NCBI GenBank assembly: GCA_035771175.1
Contig: CM069589.1
Location: forward strand, 28,910,201 to 28,974,200
Length of the DNA stretch: 64,000 nucleotides
Direction: 5' to 3'
DNA from: Paratinospora sagittata
Lineage: Eukaryota; Streptophyta; Magnoliopsida; Ranunculales; Menispermaceae
A program made the position numbers and the translations under genes. Of this stretch, positions 49,370 through 59,428 are shown in pieces. The notes below the pieces were generated by a model. The model was given only the letters and a program-made list of their open reading frames with translations. It searched no databases and had not been told where the DNA came from. Within the stretch, counting starts at the first letter, position 1. Every line of letters starts with the position of its first letter.

Positions 49370-50509
49370 ATTAAACATATCAAAATCAGGCTCACGCCGT
49401 TGTAGATCCTTAATCTTCTGAATATGAGCATTTGTAAGTTGTATATGCATCGGAGCACAAATATCGACATGTGGTGTGATAGAGAGTACACTCATCACTT
49501 TAACTCTCTAATAATCGCCACTCGTGGGCCATCTAACAAGCCACCATGCAAGTCTCTGTACATTTCCTACTCAGTGCATCAACAACTACATTAGCCTTCC
49601 TAGGATGATACTCTAGTGTGAAGTCATAATCCTTCAGGAATTCTAGCCATCTTATTTGCCTCCACAGTTTCAATGCAAGGACAACTGCAGCCAATTCCAA
49701 ATCATGCACAAGGTAATTCTTCTCATGCACCTTCAACTGTTTAGATGCATAAGCCACCACTCTACCCTCCTGCATCAATACACAACCCAGATAGGAATGC
49801 GATGCATATGTATAAACCACCAACTCTTTTCCAGGTTTTGAAAGTACTAACACTGGTGCAGTAGTAAATTTTCTTTTCAGCTCTATGAATGCCTCTTCAC
49901 AAGCTATAGTTCACACAAAAGCTACATTTTTCTGAGTTAGCCTTGTTAGTGGTACAACCAATTTGGAAAAGCCTTCCACAAACTTTCTGTAATAGCTCAC
50001 TAAACCCAGAAAACTTTGAATTTTGTCACTGTGGTGGGTCTTGGCCAATTAATAATTGTCTCCACCTTGGCAAAATCAACAAATATCCCATCTACACTAA
50101 CCACATAACCCAAAATTTTCACTTCATTTATCCAAAACTCACACTTACTGAACTTGACATATAGTCATGTTCTCTCAATGTCTACAATGTAATCTTGAGG
50201 TGCTGCTCATGATCTTCCCGAGTCTTGGAATAAACCAGAACATTGTCAATGAAGACAATAATGAACTGATCTAGATATGGCTTAAATACCCTCTGCATCA
50301 AATCCATAAACATGGTAGGTGCATTGGTCAAACCAAAGGGCATCACCAAAAATTCATTGTGACCATATCTTGTTCTGAATGCAGCTTTCGGTATATCCTC
50401 TTCCTAAATCCTCAACTGATGGTACCCAGATCGCAGACTGATCTTCGAAAAGAACTGGACCCCATTCAGTTGATCAAACAGGTCATCAATACGTGGTAGA
50501 GGATACTTA
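49370..50509 (-). pseudogene. Element A pol: RT C-terminal half and RNase H
   Basis: Minus strand. RT palm: [20 protein letters not shown] (about 50440-50510), then the catalytic site near 50240 reads F-I-D-N, where the second Asp of FIDD is changed to Asn, followed by VLVYSK. RNase H (49853-49533) reads [20 protein letters not shown], where the usual YTDAS has lost its Asp, then [20 protein letters not shown]. The roughly 35 residues expected between LWR and RWLE, including a TDH metal-binding motif, are absent. It ends [16 protein letters not shown]. Inactive on several counts. Confidence 0.85.
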
Positions 50510-50519
50510 TTTTTTATTG

Positions 50520-51546
50520 GGACTTTTTACATGATTACCCTTCAAAAAAAAAAATTTCACAAATGCCATACCCTTAAAAATAATGTCACATTTGCCATAT
50601 TTTACTGTTCACTACACAGTCAGCACACAGTCAGCATGCCAAACATGCGCCATGTCAGCGCGAAGGTGAAATTTTTTTAAGTAGAAGGGAAGGCGTCTTT
50701 TGAAAAGACGCCTTCCCTTCTACTTAAAAAAAAAATGGTGAAGGGAAGGCGTCTTTTGAAAAGACGCCTTCCCTTTAAAGTTTTTATTTTTATTTTAAGG
50801 GAAGGCGTCTTTTGAAAAGACGCCTTCCCTAAAAAAAAAATTTTGAAACACGTCTCTGTTGAAGACTCAGTTTAGTCATTCAAAAGCCGTTGATCAGTAG
50901 AGAAATTTGAGCATGGCGTCTCTCTTCTTTGTCTACTTTATACTCTTTCTTCGTCCTTTTTACTCTGCTCAACCATTATAATATTAATTTTATCCTAAAG
51001 TTACATTAAAAAAATCGCTAACTACTTTCAAATGATAAATAATATCTCTATTATAATATTAATTAAATCCTAAAGTTATATTAAAAAAATCGCTAACTAC
51101 TTTCAAATGATAGATAATATCTTCATTATAATATTAATTAAATCCTAAAGTTACATTAAAAACATGACACTTATATTTTTAAGGGAAGGCGTGAAAGGAA
51201 GAAGACTTAAATGCAAAAAAAAAATTTTTAAGGGGAAGGCGTCTTTTGAAAAGACGCCTTCCCCTTAGTTAAAAAATTTTTTTTTGAAAGAGAAGGCGTC
51301 TTTTGAAAAGACGCCTTCCCTTCACCATTTTTTTTTTAAAGTAGAAGGGAAGGCGTCTTTTGAAAAGACGCCTTCCCTTCCACTTAAAAAATTTCCACCT
51401 CCTCGCTGACATGGCGCATGTTTGGCGTGCTGACTGTGTGCTGACTGTGTAGTGAACAGTAAAATGTGGCAAATGTGACATTATTTTTAAGGGGATAGCA
51501 TTTGTGAAATTTTTTTTTTTTTGAAGGGTAATAATGTAAAAAGTCC
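50520..51546. mobile_element. Mutator-like MITE with palindrome modules
   Basis: Terminal inverted repeats of about 150 bp start GGACTTTTTACAT and end ATGTAAAAAGTCC. A 10-bp duplication TTTTTTATTG (50510-50519, 51547-51556) flanks it, the size expected for Mutator-like elements (9-11 bp). It sits in the RT of element A, and the [10 protein letters not shown] motif is restored conceptually at the site. No transposase is present. Inside each terminal repeat are three long palindromes built on GGGAAGGCGTC...GACGCCTTCCC: 50677-50727, 50741-50775, 50797-50830, then 51229-51267, 51288-51323, 51338-51387. Confidence 0.88.
50977..51165. repeat. 75-bp tandem repeat, about 2.5 copies, inside the MITE
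   Basis: Units begin TATAATATTAATT at 50977, 51052 and 51127, an exact 75-bp period. They are AT-rich and share 'atcgctaactactttcaaatga'-like blocks; the third is cut short. Confidence 0.85.
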
Positions 51547-51556
51547 TTTTTTATTG

Positions 51557-51988
51557 TCACCTTGTTCAACTGTTAGTAATCTAATCACAGACGTAGACTA
51601 CCATCTCTCTCTTTCACAAACAAAACAGGTGTTCCCCAAGGTGACATACTGGGTGTAATAAATTATTTTTCCATCAACTCATGAAGTTGCACCTTGAGAT
51701 CTTGCAACTTTTTTGGCGTCATTCTATATGAAGGAATAGAGATAGGTCTTGTACTGGGCATCAGTTCTATAATGAAGTCAATGTCTTGCCTAGGTAGCAA
51801 TCCCAGTAAGTCATCAGGAAACACATCCAGGTATTCACACGCTATGGGGATTTTAGACAATTGAACACCCTGATCCTTCTCTCCCTCTCACCTTATACTA
51901 GCCAAGATTTTCATCTTCTTATTTGTAACCAGTCTACCTTTAGTAGGTGGTTTAGAGGTAAGTGTACCTCTGTACACAAATGATGGTT
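51557..51988 (-). pseudogene. Element A pol: RT N-terminus
   Basis: Minus strand. CEYLDVFPDDLLGLLPRQDI and PISIPSYRMTPKKLQDLKVQ (51663-51860) are the classic chromovirus RT lead-in (PDVFPEDLPGLPP and APYRMAP in the family). Closer to the MITE, FVKERDG and LNKVTIKN appear at about 51560-51620. It is cut by the MITE at one side and by the fold-back element at the other. Confidence 0.85.
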
Positions 51989-51993
51989 GCCCA

Positions 51994-52490
51994 TGTCACA
52001 CCCCAGTACACAGCACACCGCAGTGTCTAGTACCCTCGGGATGTGATGGGTACGCATACCCCAGCCATTACATACCACATAATATTGTCCCATCCCAGTA
52101 CACAACCCACCGCAGTGTCTAGTACCCCCCGGGATCATTTGTCCACACTATTCATTCATTTTATGAATAGTGCAGGGCCTCCCCCAGATTCGAACTCACA
52201 ACCTCCTTATAAGGTTTGATTTCGCAATCTGACTAGCCACTGAACCAATGGTTCAAATTACGAAATCAAACCTTATAAGGAGGTTGTGAGTTCGAATCTG
52301 GGAGAGGCCCTGCATTATTCATAAAATGAATGAATAGTGTGGACAAATGATCCCGGGGGTACTAAACACTGCGGTGGGCTGTGTACTGGGATGGGACAAA
52401 ATTATGTGGTATGTAATGGCTGGGGTATGCGTACCCATCACATCCCAGGGGTACTAGACACTGCGGTGTGCTATGTACTGGGGTGTGACA
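51994..52490. mobile_element. 497-bp fold-back (inverted-repeat) element, GCCCA duplication
   Basis: Two arms of 232 bp (51994-52225, 52259-52490) are nearly perfect reverse complements around a 33-base loop. Ends are TGTCACACCCC and GGGGTGTGACA; GCCCA flanks both sides (51989-51993, 52491-52495). Each arm contains a direct duplication of a 'cagtgtctagtaccc' block. On the minus strand TGGTTCAGTGG (52237-52247, in the loop) and GAGTTCGAATC (52187-52197) match pol III A and B boxes at 40-base spacing. No ORF. The A box exists only once because it lies in the loop. Confidence 0.85.
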
Positions 52491-52495
52491 GCCCA

Positions 52496-54087
52496 GGTAT
52501 TTGAAATGCCACCCTTTTGGAAGAATAGCCCACGAGGGCATGATATGCAGCTAACCAATTCATGCCTAGGATTGCATAAAATTCAAGGAATTCTAGGATT
52601 ATAAGATCCACGGTCCCTTATATCTAACTATACAGTTTTGAGAGACCATATTAAGGTAGATTTTCTCCCCTACTGTTGTACTCAAAATCAATGGCGTACT
52701 AGCTCTAACAGGAGTCAAATGCAGTATATCTACCATTCTACCAGATATAAAAGACAAGGTAGATCCAACATCAATCAAAACATACAACAATGTATCACAA
52801 ATGTTGATCATTCCTTCAATCAATGTCTTACTGGCATCAGGGTCTGGCTCTGTCATTGCTCTAACCTACTCCCATGTACCAGAAGGTGCTGGATGGCATC
52901 GTCAGAGTCTTTGAAATTGGCTGGAAAGGACACTGCTTAACTCTGTGGCCCTTGATGCCACATCTGAAACAAGTAATCGGAGGACGAGGAATAGAAGATG
53001 CAGTCTGAGATTCTATGCTAGGCACTGAGAACCAACTGCCACCGGACCTATTCAACTACGGCCATGGCGGCTTCACCGAAGAACTCTGACTCTGAAGTCT
53101 CCCAGGCGTTTGTGCCCCTCTGCCTGTTGGTGAAAATAAATATGGCAATGTTGAAACTGGTGCCATCAGAGTCATCTAAGGCTCACCACTGGCTGCTTGG
53201 ACCAACTTGGCCTTTTTCATATCAATCCAAAACTTTTTCATTTTCCTTTTTCCTTCCTAGGAAATGGGAAGTATTGTTCGGCAGGTACTGACTGCATCTG
53301 TGGTACTGGCGACGCCGACTGAACAATTGGTCAAATCGTTACCATATCTGCAGTCTCAAAGTCCAAAGCCTGTCTCAAGGCCTGATCATATGACTATACT
53401 CCAGCTACCGCAAGACCCTGTCTGATGGGATCTTTAAAACCATCTCTAAGCCTTTTCATCCTCAGCTCATCAGTCTGTACCATCTCTGGAGCGAACATGA
53501 CCAACCTGTTGAACTCATGCTCATACTGTCTGGCAGTCATATTGCCCTGTCTCAACTCTATGAACTTTTTTCTCCTCTTTTCACACTCTGCACGAGGATA
53601 GAAAACTTCACGGAACAATGTTGTAAACTTGTCCCAAGTGGTTACTTCTATGTGTGCCCTCAAAATTGTCATCCACCATCTCTCAGTGCCATCAAAAAAT
53701 TTAAACCTAGCCAGCTTCACTTTGTCTTTCTTTGAGACCTACATGTCCTCAAATATTGTCTCCATCCTCAGCAACCAATTCTCTGCCACCTCTAACACTA
53801 GATTGCATGTGAAAGTAGGTAGGTCTCACTTCTCGAAGGCTTTCATTACTTCCTCATATCTTTTCTTTTATTCAATATCAACTCTGACACCAACAGCTAG
53901 GTCTCTACCTTAGCTACATGCTTCTCTGCACGCGCACCAACACTGTTGGAACCACTAGTGCTTCAAACCTCTTCCTGTCATCCAGTAGTTTTTCCACAAG
54001 TTCTATCAATTGGGCATTTTGTTGTTGTTGTTGGGCAGTTAACGTTTCTTCCAACTTTCTGATTCTTTCTTGATCAGTCTGATCCAT
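52496..54087 (-). pseudogene. Element A gag and protease, broken
   Basis: Minus strand. The ATG at 54087 starts MDQTDQERIRKLEETLTAQQ, a coiled-coil N-terminus. The capsid piece 53720-53394 reads MKLARFKFFDGTERWWMTIL and FYPRAECEKRRKKFIELRQG (gypsy gag, PF03732-type). The zinc knuckle CFRCGIKGHRVKQC lies near 52950. The protease motif at about 52780 reads LIDVGSTLSFIS; families have D-S-G or D-T-G, so D-V-G is probably inactive. Stops and shifts occur between 53730 and 53940 and after the protease. It is bounded by the primer site and the fold-back element. Confidence 0.85.
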
Positions 54088-54230
54088 GATCTTTTTCGAC
54101 TATCTCTTTTCAATTTGTAAATCACAGACATAAGAGATCATTAGTCAATTGATCATGATATTCATAATCTAGCTACCCATACATTGAAACATATCATAAT
54201 AAGGCTTTTAAACCTAACAAATCTTAACTC

Positions 54231-54244
54231 GCTCTGATAGCAAA
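54231..54244 (-). other. Primer binding site of element A (initiator tRNA-Met)
   Basis: The minus strand reads TTGCTATCAGAGCGAG next to the LTR edge at 54247; one mismatch to TGGTATCAGAGC. Confidence 0.75.
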
Positions 54245-54246
54245 GT

Positions 54247-54278
54247 TGTCGCGACCCCCTCCGTAGGGTGACGTCACG
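54247..54278 (-). repeat. 5' LTR of element A, first 32 bp (rest at 59429-61505)
   Basis: TGTCGCGACCCCCTCCGTAG, continuing to GACGTCACG, identical in kind to 7992 onward. It is broken by D; TCACG at 54274-54278 is repeated at 59429-59433. Confidence 0.9.
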
Positions 54279-54812
54279 TGTAACAACCCTCAATTCATAA
54301 AAAGAGACCCCAAAATTTTAATGTGATTAGGAGTGTGTGTTGTCTGTTTTGTGATGCTTGATGTGTGTTTAGTAGTGTAAATTTGATTAGGAGACCAATT
54401 GAAGGAAGAAATAGGTGAGAAGTAGATGAAATACTGTAAAATGGGCTTAAGAGCACGCTTCCAAAAGGGGAGGAGCACACTCCACTATGCTGGAAACAAT
54501 ATGTTTTTCTGGGCAGGGTAAAAGCGCGCTCCTCATTGGGAGAAGCGCGCTCCTTAAATGGAGAAGCGCGCTTCTTGCATAAAACATAAAGCTGGGTTTT
54601 TAGGGAATAGCGAGAAGCGCCCTCCTGGCTAGGAGAAGTGCGCTTCTCGCATTTAAATGCAGGTTTTAAAACAGGTCAGTGTGGCGGTGTGCACAAATTA
54701 AAAGACCTAAAACCCATTTTACTTGCTCATTTCAGAACTAACGAAAGGGGAGAAAGAGGGAAAGAAGAAGAAAAGGGTTTCCAAGCATAATCTTCGCCAA
54801 ATCCGACCTAAG

Positions 54813-55347
54813 GTATGCGTTTTCTTCAATTTTTCTCCATGAAATTGCTATTTAGAGCAAAATGAACCTTTGAACTAGCTGAAAATTAGGGGAAATGATG
54901 ATGGAAACATGTAGGATTAACTTTGATGTTGATTTCTACTTTTTCTAATGTTGTATGAACTAGAATTTAGCAAAGTGATAAAATTGGTGGATTTCCAATG
55001 TTGGAAATGGTAGAGATGTAGAAAATTTACATGAGAATGAGCAGAAAAGTTAAATATTTATGATGTGTGCAAAATTGAATAGAGGTGTGGAGTGAATTGA
55101 TAAGTGTAGAAAGGTTACTCTGGAAATTTGGTTGTGAGTAGAATTTCAATCTTTTATTATTATTTTTTGTCAACAGGGGTAAGGGGAGGGAGGGGGGTTC
55201 AATCGCCCAACCGACGGGTTGGGGGGTGGGGCGTCTTACAGGCTGAGCTACAGTTGCACCCCATAGCACCTGCATGTTTACATATTAATAAAATACTTCA
55301 TGTTCTTATTTTATGCTCTTGGGTTTCTTTTTTTTTTTTTGGCACAG
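54813..55347 (+). other. Candidate intron (donor AAG/GTATGC, acceptor GGCACAG)
   Basis: A plant-like donor GTATGCG at 54813 and a strong acceptor (T run then GGCACAG) at 55347 surround 535 bp of AT-rich sequence. The acceptor is followed at once by an ATG and open frame. The arrangement fits a 5'-leader intron, but a SINE-like insert lies within it and splicing is inferred only. Confidence 0.35.
55150..55270 (-). mobile_element. tRNA-derived SINE-like sequence
   Basis: On the minus strand TAGCTCAGCCTGT (A-box-like) is followed about 36 bases later by GATTGAACC (B-box-like), then a CCC-rich body and an A-rich tail (GACAAAAAATAATAATAAAA). This is the structure of a plant tRNA-derived SINE. I could not define a target duplication. 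A related short dispersed repeat is the alternative. Confidence 0.55.
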
Positions 55348-56085
55348 ATGTCTGATGATTCAACAAGTTATAGTTCTGAACCATCTGAACATAGCAATAA
55401 TTCAAATCATGATACAAATATGAGTATTGAAGGAGATAATGACATGAGCTCAATCCCTTCAGACTGGAGTCCTTCCACCTCCTATACTCTCAGTCTACAT
55501 CCGCTACGAGGTTACAATATGTTGAAATGCCACGAGTCCAAACCCCAATACACAATCTAACAAGATCTTTTCCATCACATCTTGGGATATCCGACCCAGA
55601 AGATGAAAAAATTACAGGTATGCGTCAAGCGGGTTTGCGAGTTTGCCAGACTACTCGAAAATCAGTACGACAACCGTTGCCCTCTTTCCAGAACCCCCGC
55701 ACTACGCCAATGTGGAATCCTGTCCCAGTTTTTTCCATGCTTACGGAGGTGTCAGCACCAGATGAAGTTGGACCATATAATTGGCAAACCTGGCAATCAC
55801 CAGCAGTCAGGCAGGCATGTTAGGCCACCGTCTCAACGATCGGGTTTTCTTCCACGACCGCCACGACGCGTCTCAATGCCACCTTCTCTTCCTAAATTAT
55901 CAGATCAAGAAAGAATGGAGTCTGATTCAGTCCATTCTCCTATCCCAACTCATTCTGGAGATTTTATTGCTCAGAGTGCAGTGCGCGGGCACAACAACCC
56001 GCGCAACCAATGCTATACAAGATCACCAAGCCGAGCGGATAGTAATACGAACATTGAGATCATCGACATTTTAGATGATGAATAG
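55348..56085 (+). pseudogene. Unidentified ORF inside D, frameshifted
   Basis: The ATG at 55348 opens an acidic Ser/Asn-rich stretch (MSDDSTSYSSEPSEHSNNSN), stops at 55558-55560, continues in another frame (SHLGISDPEDEKITGMRQAG) to 55823 and in a third frame through basic, Pro/Arg-rich sequence (RSGFLPRPPRRVSMPPSLPK) to a stop at 56083-56085 with an acidic end (IEIIDILDDE). I recognise no domain and no catalytic motif. It stands just upstream of a gypsy-type polypurine region and a G1 LTR, so it may be the accessory 3' ORF of a G1-like element. Two frameshifts suggest it is dead. Confidence 0.35.
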
Positions 56086-56143
56086 TGTAAGTATTTTACT
56101 TACATGCCAAAAATATTTTTTCAAAAACCACCCTACCTTTGTT

Positions 56144-56180
56144 AAATTTCGAGGACGAAATTCGTTTAATGAGGGTAGGT
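56144..56180 (+). other. Gypsy pol-end signature and polypurine tract
   Basis: AAATTTCGAGGACGAAATTC followed by GTTTAATGAGGGTAGGT lies directly before the G1 LTR. This block closes many plant chromovirus elements just before the 3' LTR. Confidence 0.75.
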
Positions 56181-56789
56181 TGTAACACCCCCCACTTTTT
56201 CTACTATAGACATTAATTCCGCAACTTGAAAACCCTATAATTTCAATAAGTGGTAAAAGCCCTCCTCAAGGAAAGATGTAGATCAGTTTCATTCCGCCGA
56301 CCCCCTCGCTCTCCTCGCCCTCCTTCGACCTTTTTGCGTTATCATGCGTCTCTGCACACTTCAAGAAGTTAGAAGAAAGCGCTACGCTACTACAAGTGTG
56401 TTAAGGTGGGGAATGAAGGCTAGGTTTGCATTTCTTACTTGTTTAATACTGAATTACATAGCATCATGCATCATATTTGTTACCGTTTATACTTCATGCA
56501 TGAGGCTATCTATTAAAAATGATATATTATTGGGTGTTATATTTGCCCCGACAGAGTGACACTGTCACTGGTTATATTATTGAGAGCTATGCTGTTATGT
56601 TGGCCCCAGCAGAGTGACACTGTCACTGGTTAGTACCGGAACTCATGAGACCTCTGAGTTGTTGGTTATATTACTGGTGCCCCGAATCACAGGTTGCGAG
56701 TGAATGATACCTAGCCTGTGATGTCGTGTGACCAGGGTTCATTCACATCATTGTTTGATTATATTGTTGTGGCATAACTGTTTGATGAC
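56181..56789 (+). repeat. G1-family LTR, 5' half (3' LTR position)
   Basis: TGTAACACCCCCCACTTTTT onward matches 20895-21600, with a deletion of the middle of the early part, and breaks off at 'tttgatgac'. The second half of the LTR is absent. Confidence 0.85.
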
Positions 56790-57269
56790 ATAAAGAAACA
56801 AAATGTAACATGTTTAAGTGTTATCTCTTGTAATGATGCATGGCTTTGGCATAGGAGATTCGTTCATGTTAGTATGGATAACATATCTAGAATTGTTAAA
56901 CATAATCTTGCCAAGGGTATTCCAAAAGGAACTTACTCAAACAACAAGGTATGTGAACCATGTCAACTTGGTAAGCACACCCGATAATCATTCAAGAGTA
57001 AGATGCATCAATCAACCTCTAGACCTCTCGAACTGATTCATATGGATCTTTTCGGGCCAACCAAAACCCAAAGCTTAGGTGGTAAATCTTATGTATTTGT
57101 GATTGTTGATGACTTTACTAGATTTACTTGGGTCTTTCTATTAGCTCACAAATCTTATGCATGTGAAACATTTGTAAAATTCTATAAAAGAGTTGAAAAT
57201 GAAAAAGGTTATAAAATCAACATAATTAGGAGTGGTAGAGGAGGTGAATTTGTCAATAAAAATCTCGAA
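56790..57269 (+). pseudogene. Copia pre-integrase/integrase fragment, close relative of element E
   Basis: About 480 bp. The zinc finger part reads WHRRFVHVSMDNISRI and CEPCQLGKHTR, then a stop at 56983-56985. The core reads LELIHMDLFGPTKTQSLGGK and VIVDDFTRFTWVFLLAHKS (first and a further Asp) and IIRSGRGGEFVNKNL. In element E and in the family the latter is RSDRGGEF, so the second catalytic Asp is Gly here. Both ends are abrupt: it joins a G1 LTR on the left and a reversed copia LTR on the right. Confidence 0.88.
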
Positions 57270-58550
57270 GAAAAAGGGGGGTGAATTGGACACTTAGATA
57301 ATTAAAATAAATCTAATGGAAAATAATAAAGTGCAAAAAAATAAATCAATTGACACAATCGATTTATAGTGGTTCGGCTACTTTCCTACCTCCACTACCT
57401 AACCTCCTCAGTTAGGATTTTTAAACCTCTTCACTAACGGATTCTTTTACAGGTGAGAACCAAACCGTTACACTTTTTCTCAACTCCCAGGTGTGAGAAC
57501 CACCGTTACACTACTCAACTTACGGGCTTGAGACCAACCTACACCTCTCAACTTACAGGCTAGAGAACTACATATCTCAACTTCCGGGTGTGAGGCTAAC
57601 CTAAAACCTTTTCAACTTACAAGCTTGAGAATGACCACTTTGTTGAAAAACAGATGCAAGTAATTAGTATTTTGTATAACTACTTCTACAACTCGATACA
57701 GTATACAAGATATGAAATGAAGTACAATTGTTCCTAAAAACTATCTCTCAAATTTCTCCTTCAGTAAGAATGATATGAGATTAAAACCGTGTTGAAAATT
57801 TGATTAAAGTAGTTCAGTAAACTTCAAACAGATTTTCAATGAAAGATATAGAATAAGCTCAATCTGAAAATCCTTAAAACATGTTTCAAAGACAACACTT
57901 TGAAAAACAATTTAACTTGAAAAACGATATGAAAATTCGACTAAATTTCAAAAGTAATGGCTCAAGAATTTTTGGTGTTGTTTTGGATTCTAAGTGGTGG
58001 TATATATAGACTTAGTAAGGATAAAGTTATTGATCATTTGAATTTTGAATTTCCAAATGAATGTTAGCTCTCAACAGCTAGAATCTTTCACGAAGATGAC
58101 AAAAACCATCTTTTTGAACATTTTGATTCTCTTCAAGTTGCATGAGAAAAAAAAGTCTCAAAGGACATGATTCATGCATCAGACAAAATATCTGACAAGC
58201 CTGAAAAGGGTTATGAGCATAAAAAGTTCTGAAAAGATAGACTGAAAAAGTGCACAGATGCAGTTTTATGACAGTGTTGGGTTATAGTCCTGATATGACA
58301 ATCAGCGTCCTAGCGCGTAAAGCCAACTTTGTCGTTTTGTTCCTTGAGGGCCCTTATAGACTGTAAGCGTCCTGCTGAACTGTGAAGTGAGGACGCTATT
58401 TGAAAGAAAACATCCTGGCATACTTAACGTGCAAAAACGAATAAAGCTTTGAGGGTACTAATTGAAGATAAGCGTCCTGACTTAACTTTGACACACTTAA
58501 AAATAATCGAGTCTAGTGATCCTAGTTAGATTTAAAGGTATATAGAAATC
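57270..58550 (-). repeat. Copia LTR P (minus strand), truncated at both ends
   Basis: It starts in the 'ggtgaattggacac' block, lacking the first about 20 bp of the LTR edge. It contains five hairpin units of the CTCAACTTAC...GTGAG type at 57475-57630 and reversed AGCGTCCT motifs at 58300-58480. The right boundary is uncertain, set where similarity to other copia LTRs fades. Confidence 0.7.
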
Positions 58551-59428
58551 TATTCAGTTGAAAAATGTGATGATGATTCTAGTATTATATATACAGGGAA
58601 AGTTACTTATGTTCAAAAGAGGAATGTCTTCTTAGAAGTAAAGTACGGTTTACATTCACTCTTAAAACATTAGTTGGTCAGTACTGGATAGTACAAAGAA
58701 CTAGTCCATTAGCTGGCTGAATCGTTTGGATGAAATTGATTTGTGACTTAAGAGTATAAAACTAGTACTTATTGACTATATGTAATCATATAAGTCTTGG
58801 GAAAGTTAATCACATAACTTGTAAGAGGCTGAAATATTGGGTTGCATATGGTTGTGACTTGCAAAGTATATTGAATGTGGATATACATTGATAATTGCAT
58901 AACGGTTTGACATAACGTACTCAAACATGCATGGTGATGTAGATGTATGAATGATGGTATGATTGAATTTTATTTCACTGGGCATCGTTGGCTCATCCCA
59001 TACCCATCTTTCAGGTCCTTCTGTTGCAGATAAAGGCAAGGGAATAGTGTTTCAGTGACAATGTGCCTCGTCAAAAGAAACAAAATACTTGTTTTTGATG
59101 TAGGTTTGGTAATAGTATACATGTGTTGTTATTTTGATTTTGTAAATATATGTATTTAACACCCCACATGTATTTAGAATACTGTTAAAGTTGGGTTGGT
59201 TGAGATAGACGTGAATGATGAAATATTTTGATGGATATGTTGAAATGTATATATGTTTTGTGGATGGATTATTAGGTGATTAATATGTGAGATATTCAGT
59301 TTACAGAGGAGACTCTGTTGGAGTCTCGATTGAGGCTTAACAGGGATCTAATGGTCCTACGGGAGATAGGATAGTTAGATTCTTGTGCCGGTCAGGATGC
59401 CCTGGGGAATTGTGAAGGGATCCTGACA

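Larger units (their letters stand above)
54279..59428 (+). mobile_element. Composite gypsy LTR insertion D, TCACG duplication
   Basis: It starts TGTAACAACCCTCAATTC and ends GGGATCCTGACA, both gypsy LTR-like. No second D-type LTR is seen, so it was probably a solo LTR, later filled with foreign sequence: a SINE-like piece, an unidentified ORF, a G1 3' end, a copia pol piece and a reversed copia LTR. The left LTR half (54279 to about 55150) carries GAGAAGCGCGCTTCT palindromes (54561-54576 and others); the right half begins somewhere near 58550. Confidence 0.75.

Noticed and set aside
50677..51387. CRISPR-like array in the regularly repeated palindromes
   Set aside because: The sequence is plant nuclear, spacers are not uniform, and the repeats are mirrored inside transposon terminal repeats.
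52187..52260. A true tRNA gene in the fold-back element
   Set aside because: Only A and B boxes are present; no acceptor stem or anticodon arm can be drawn.
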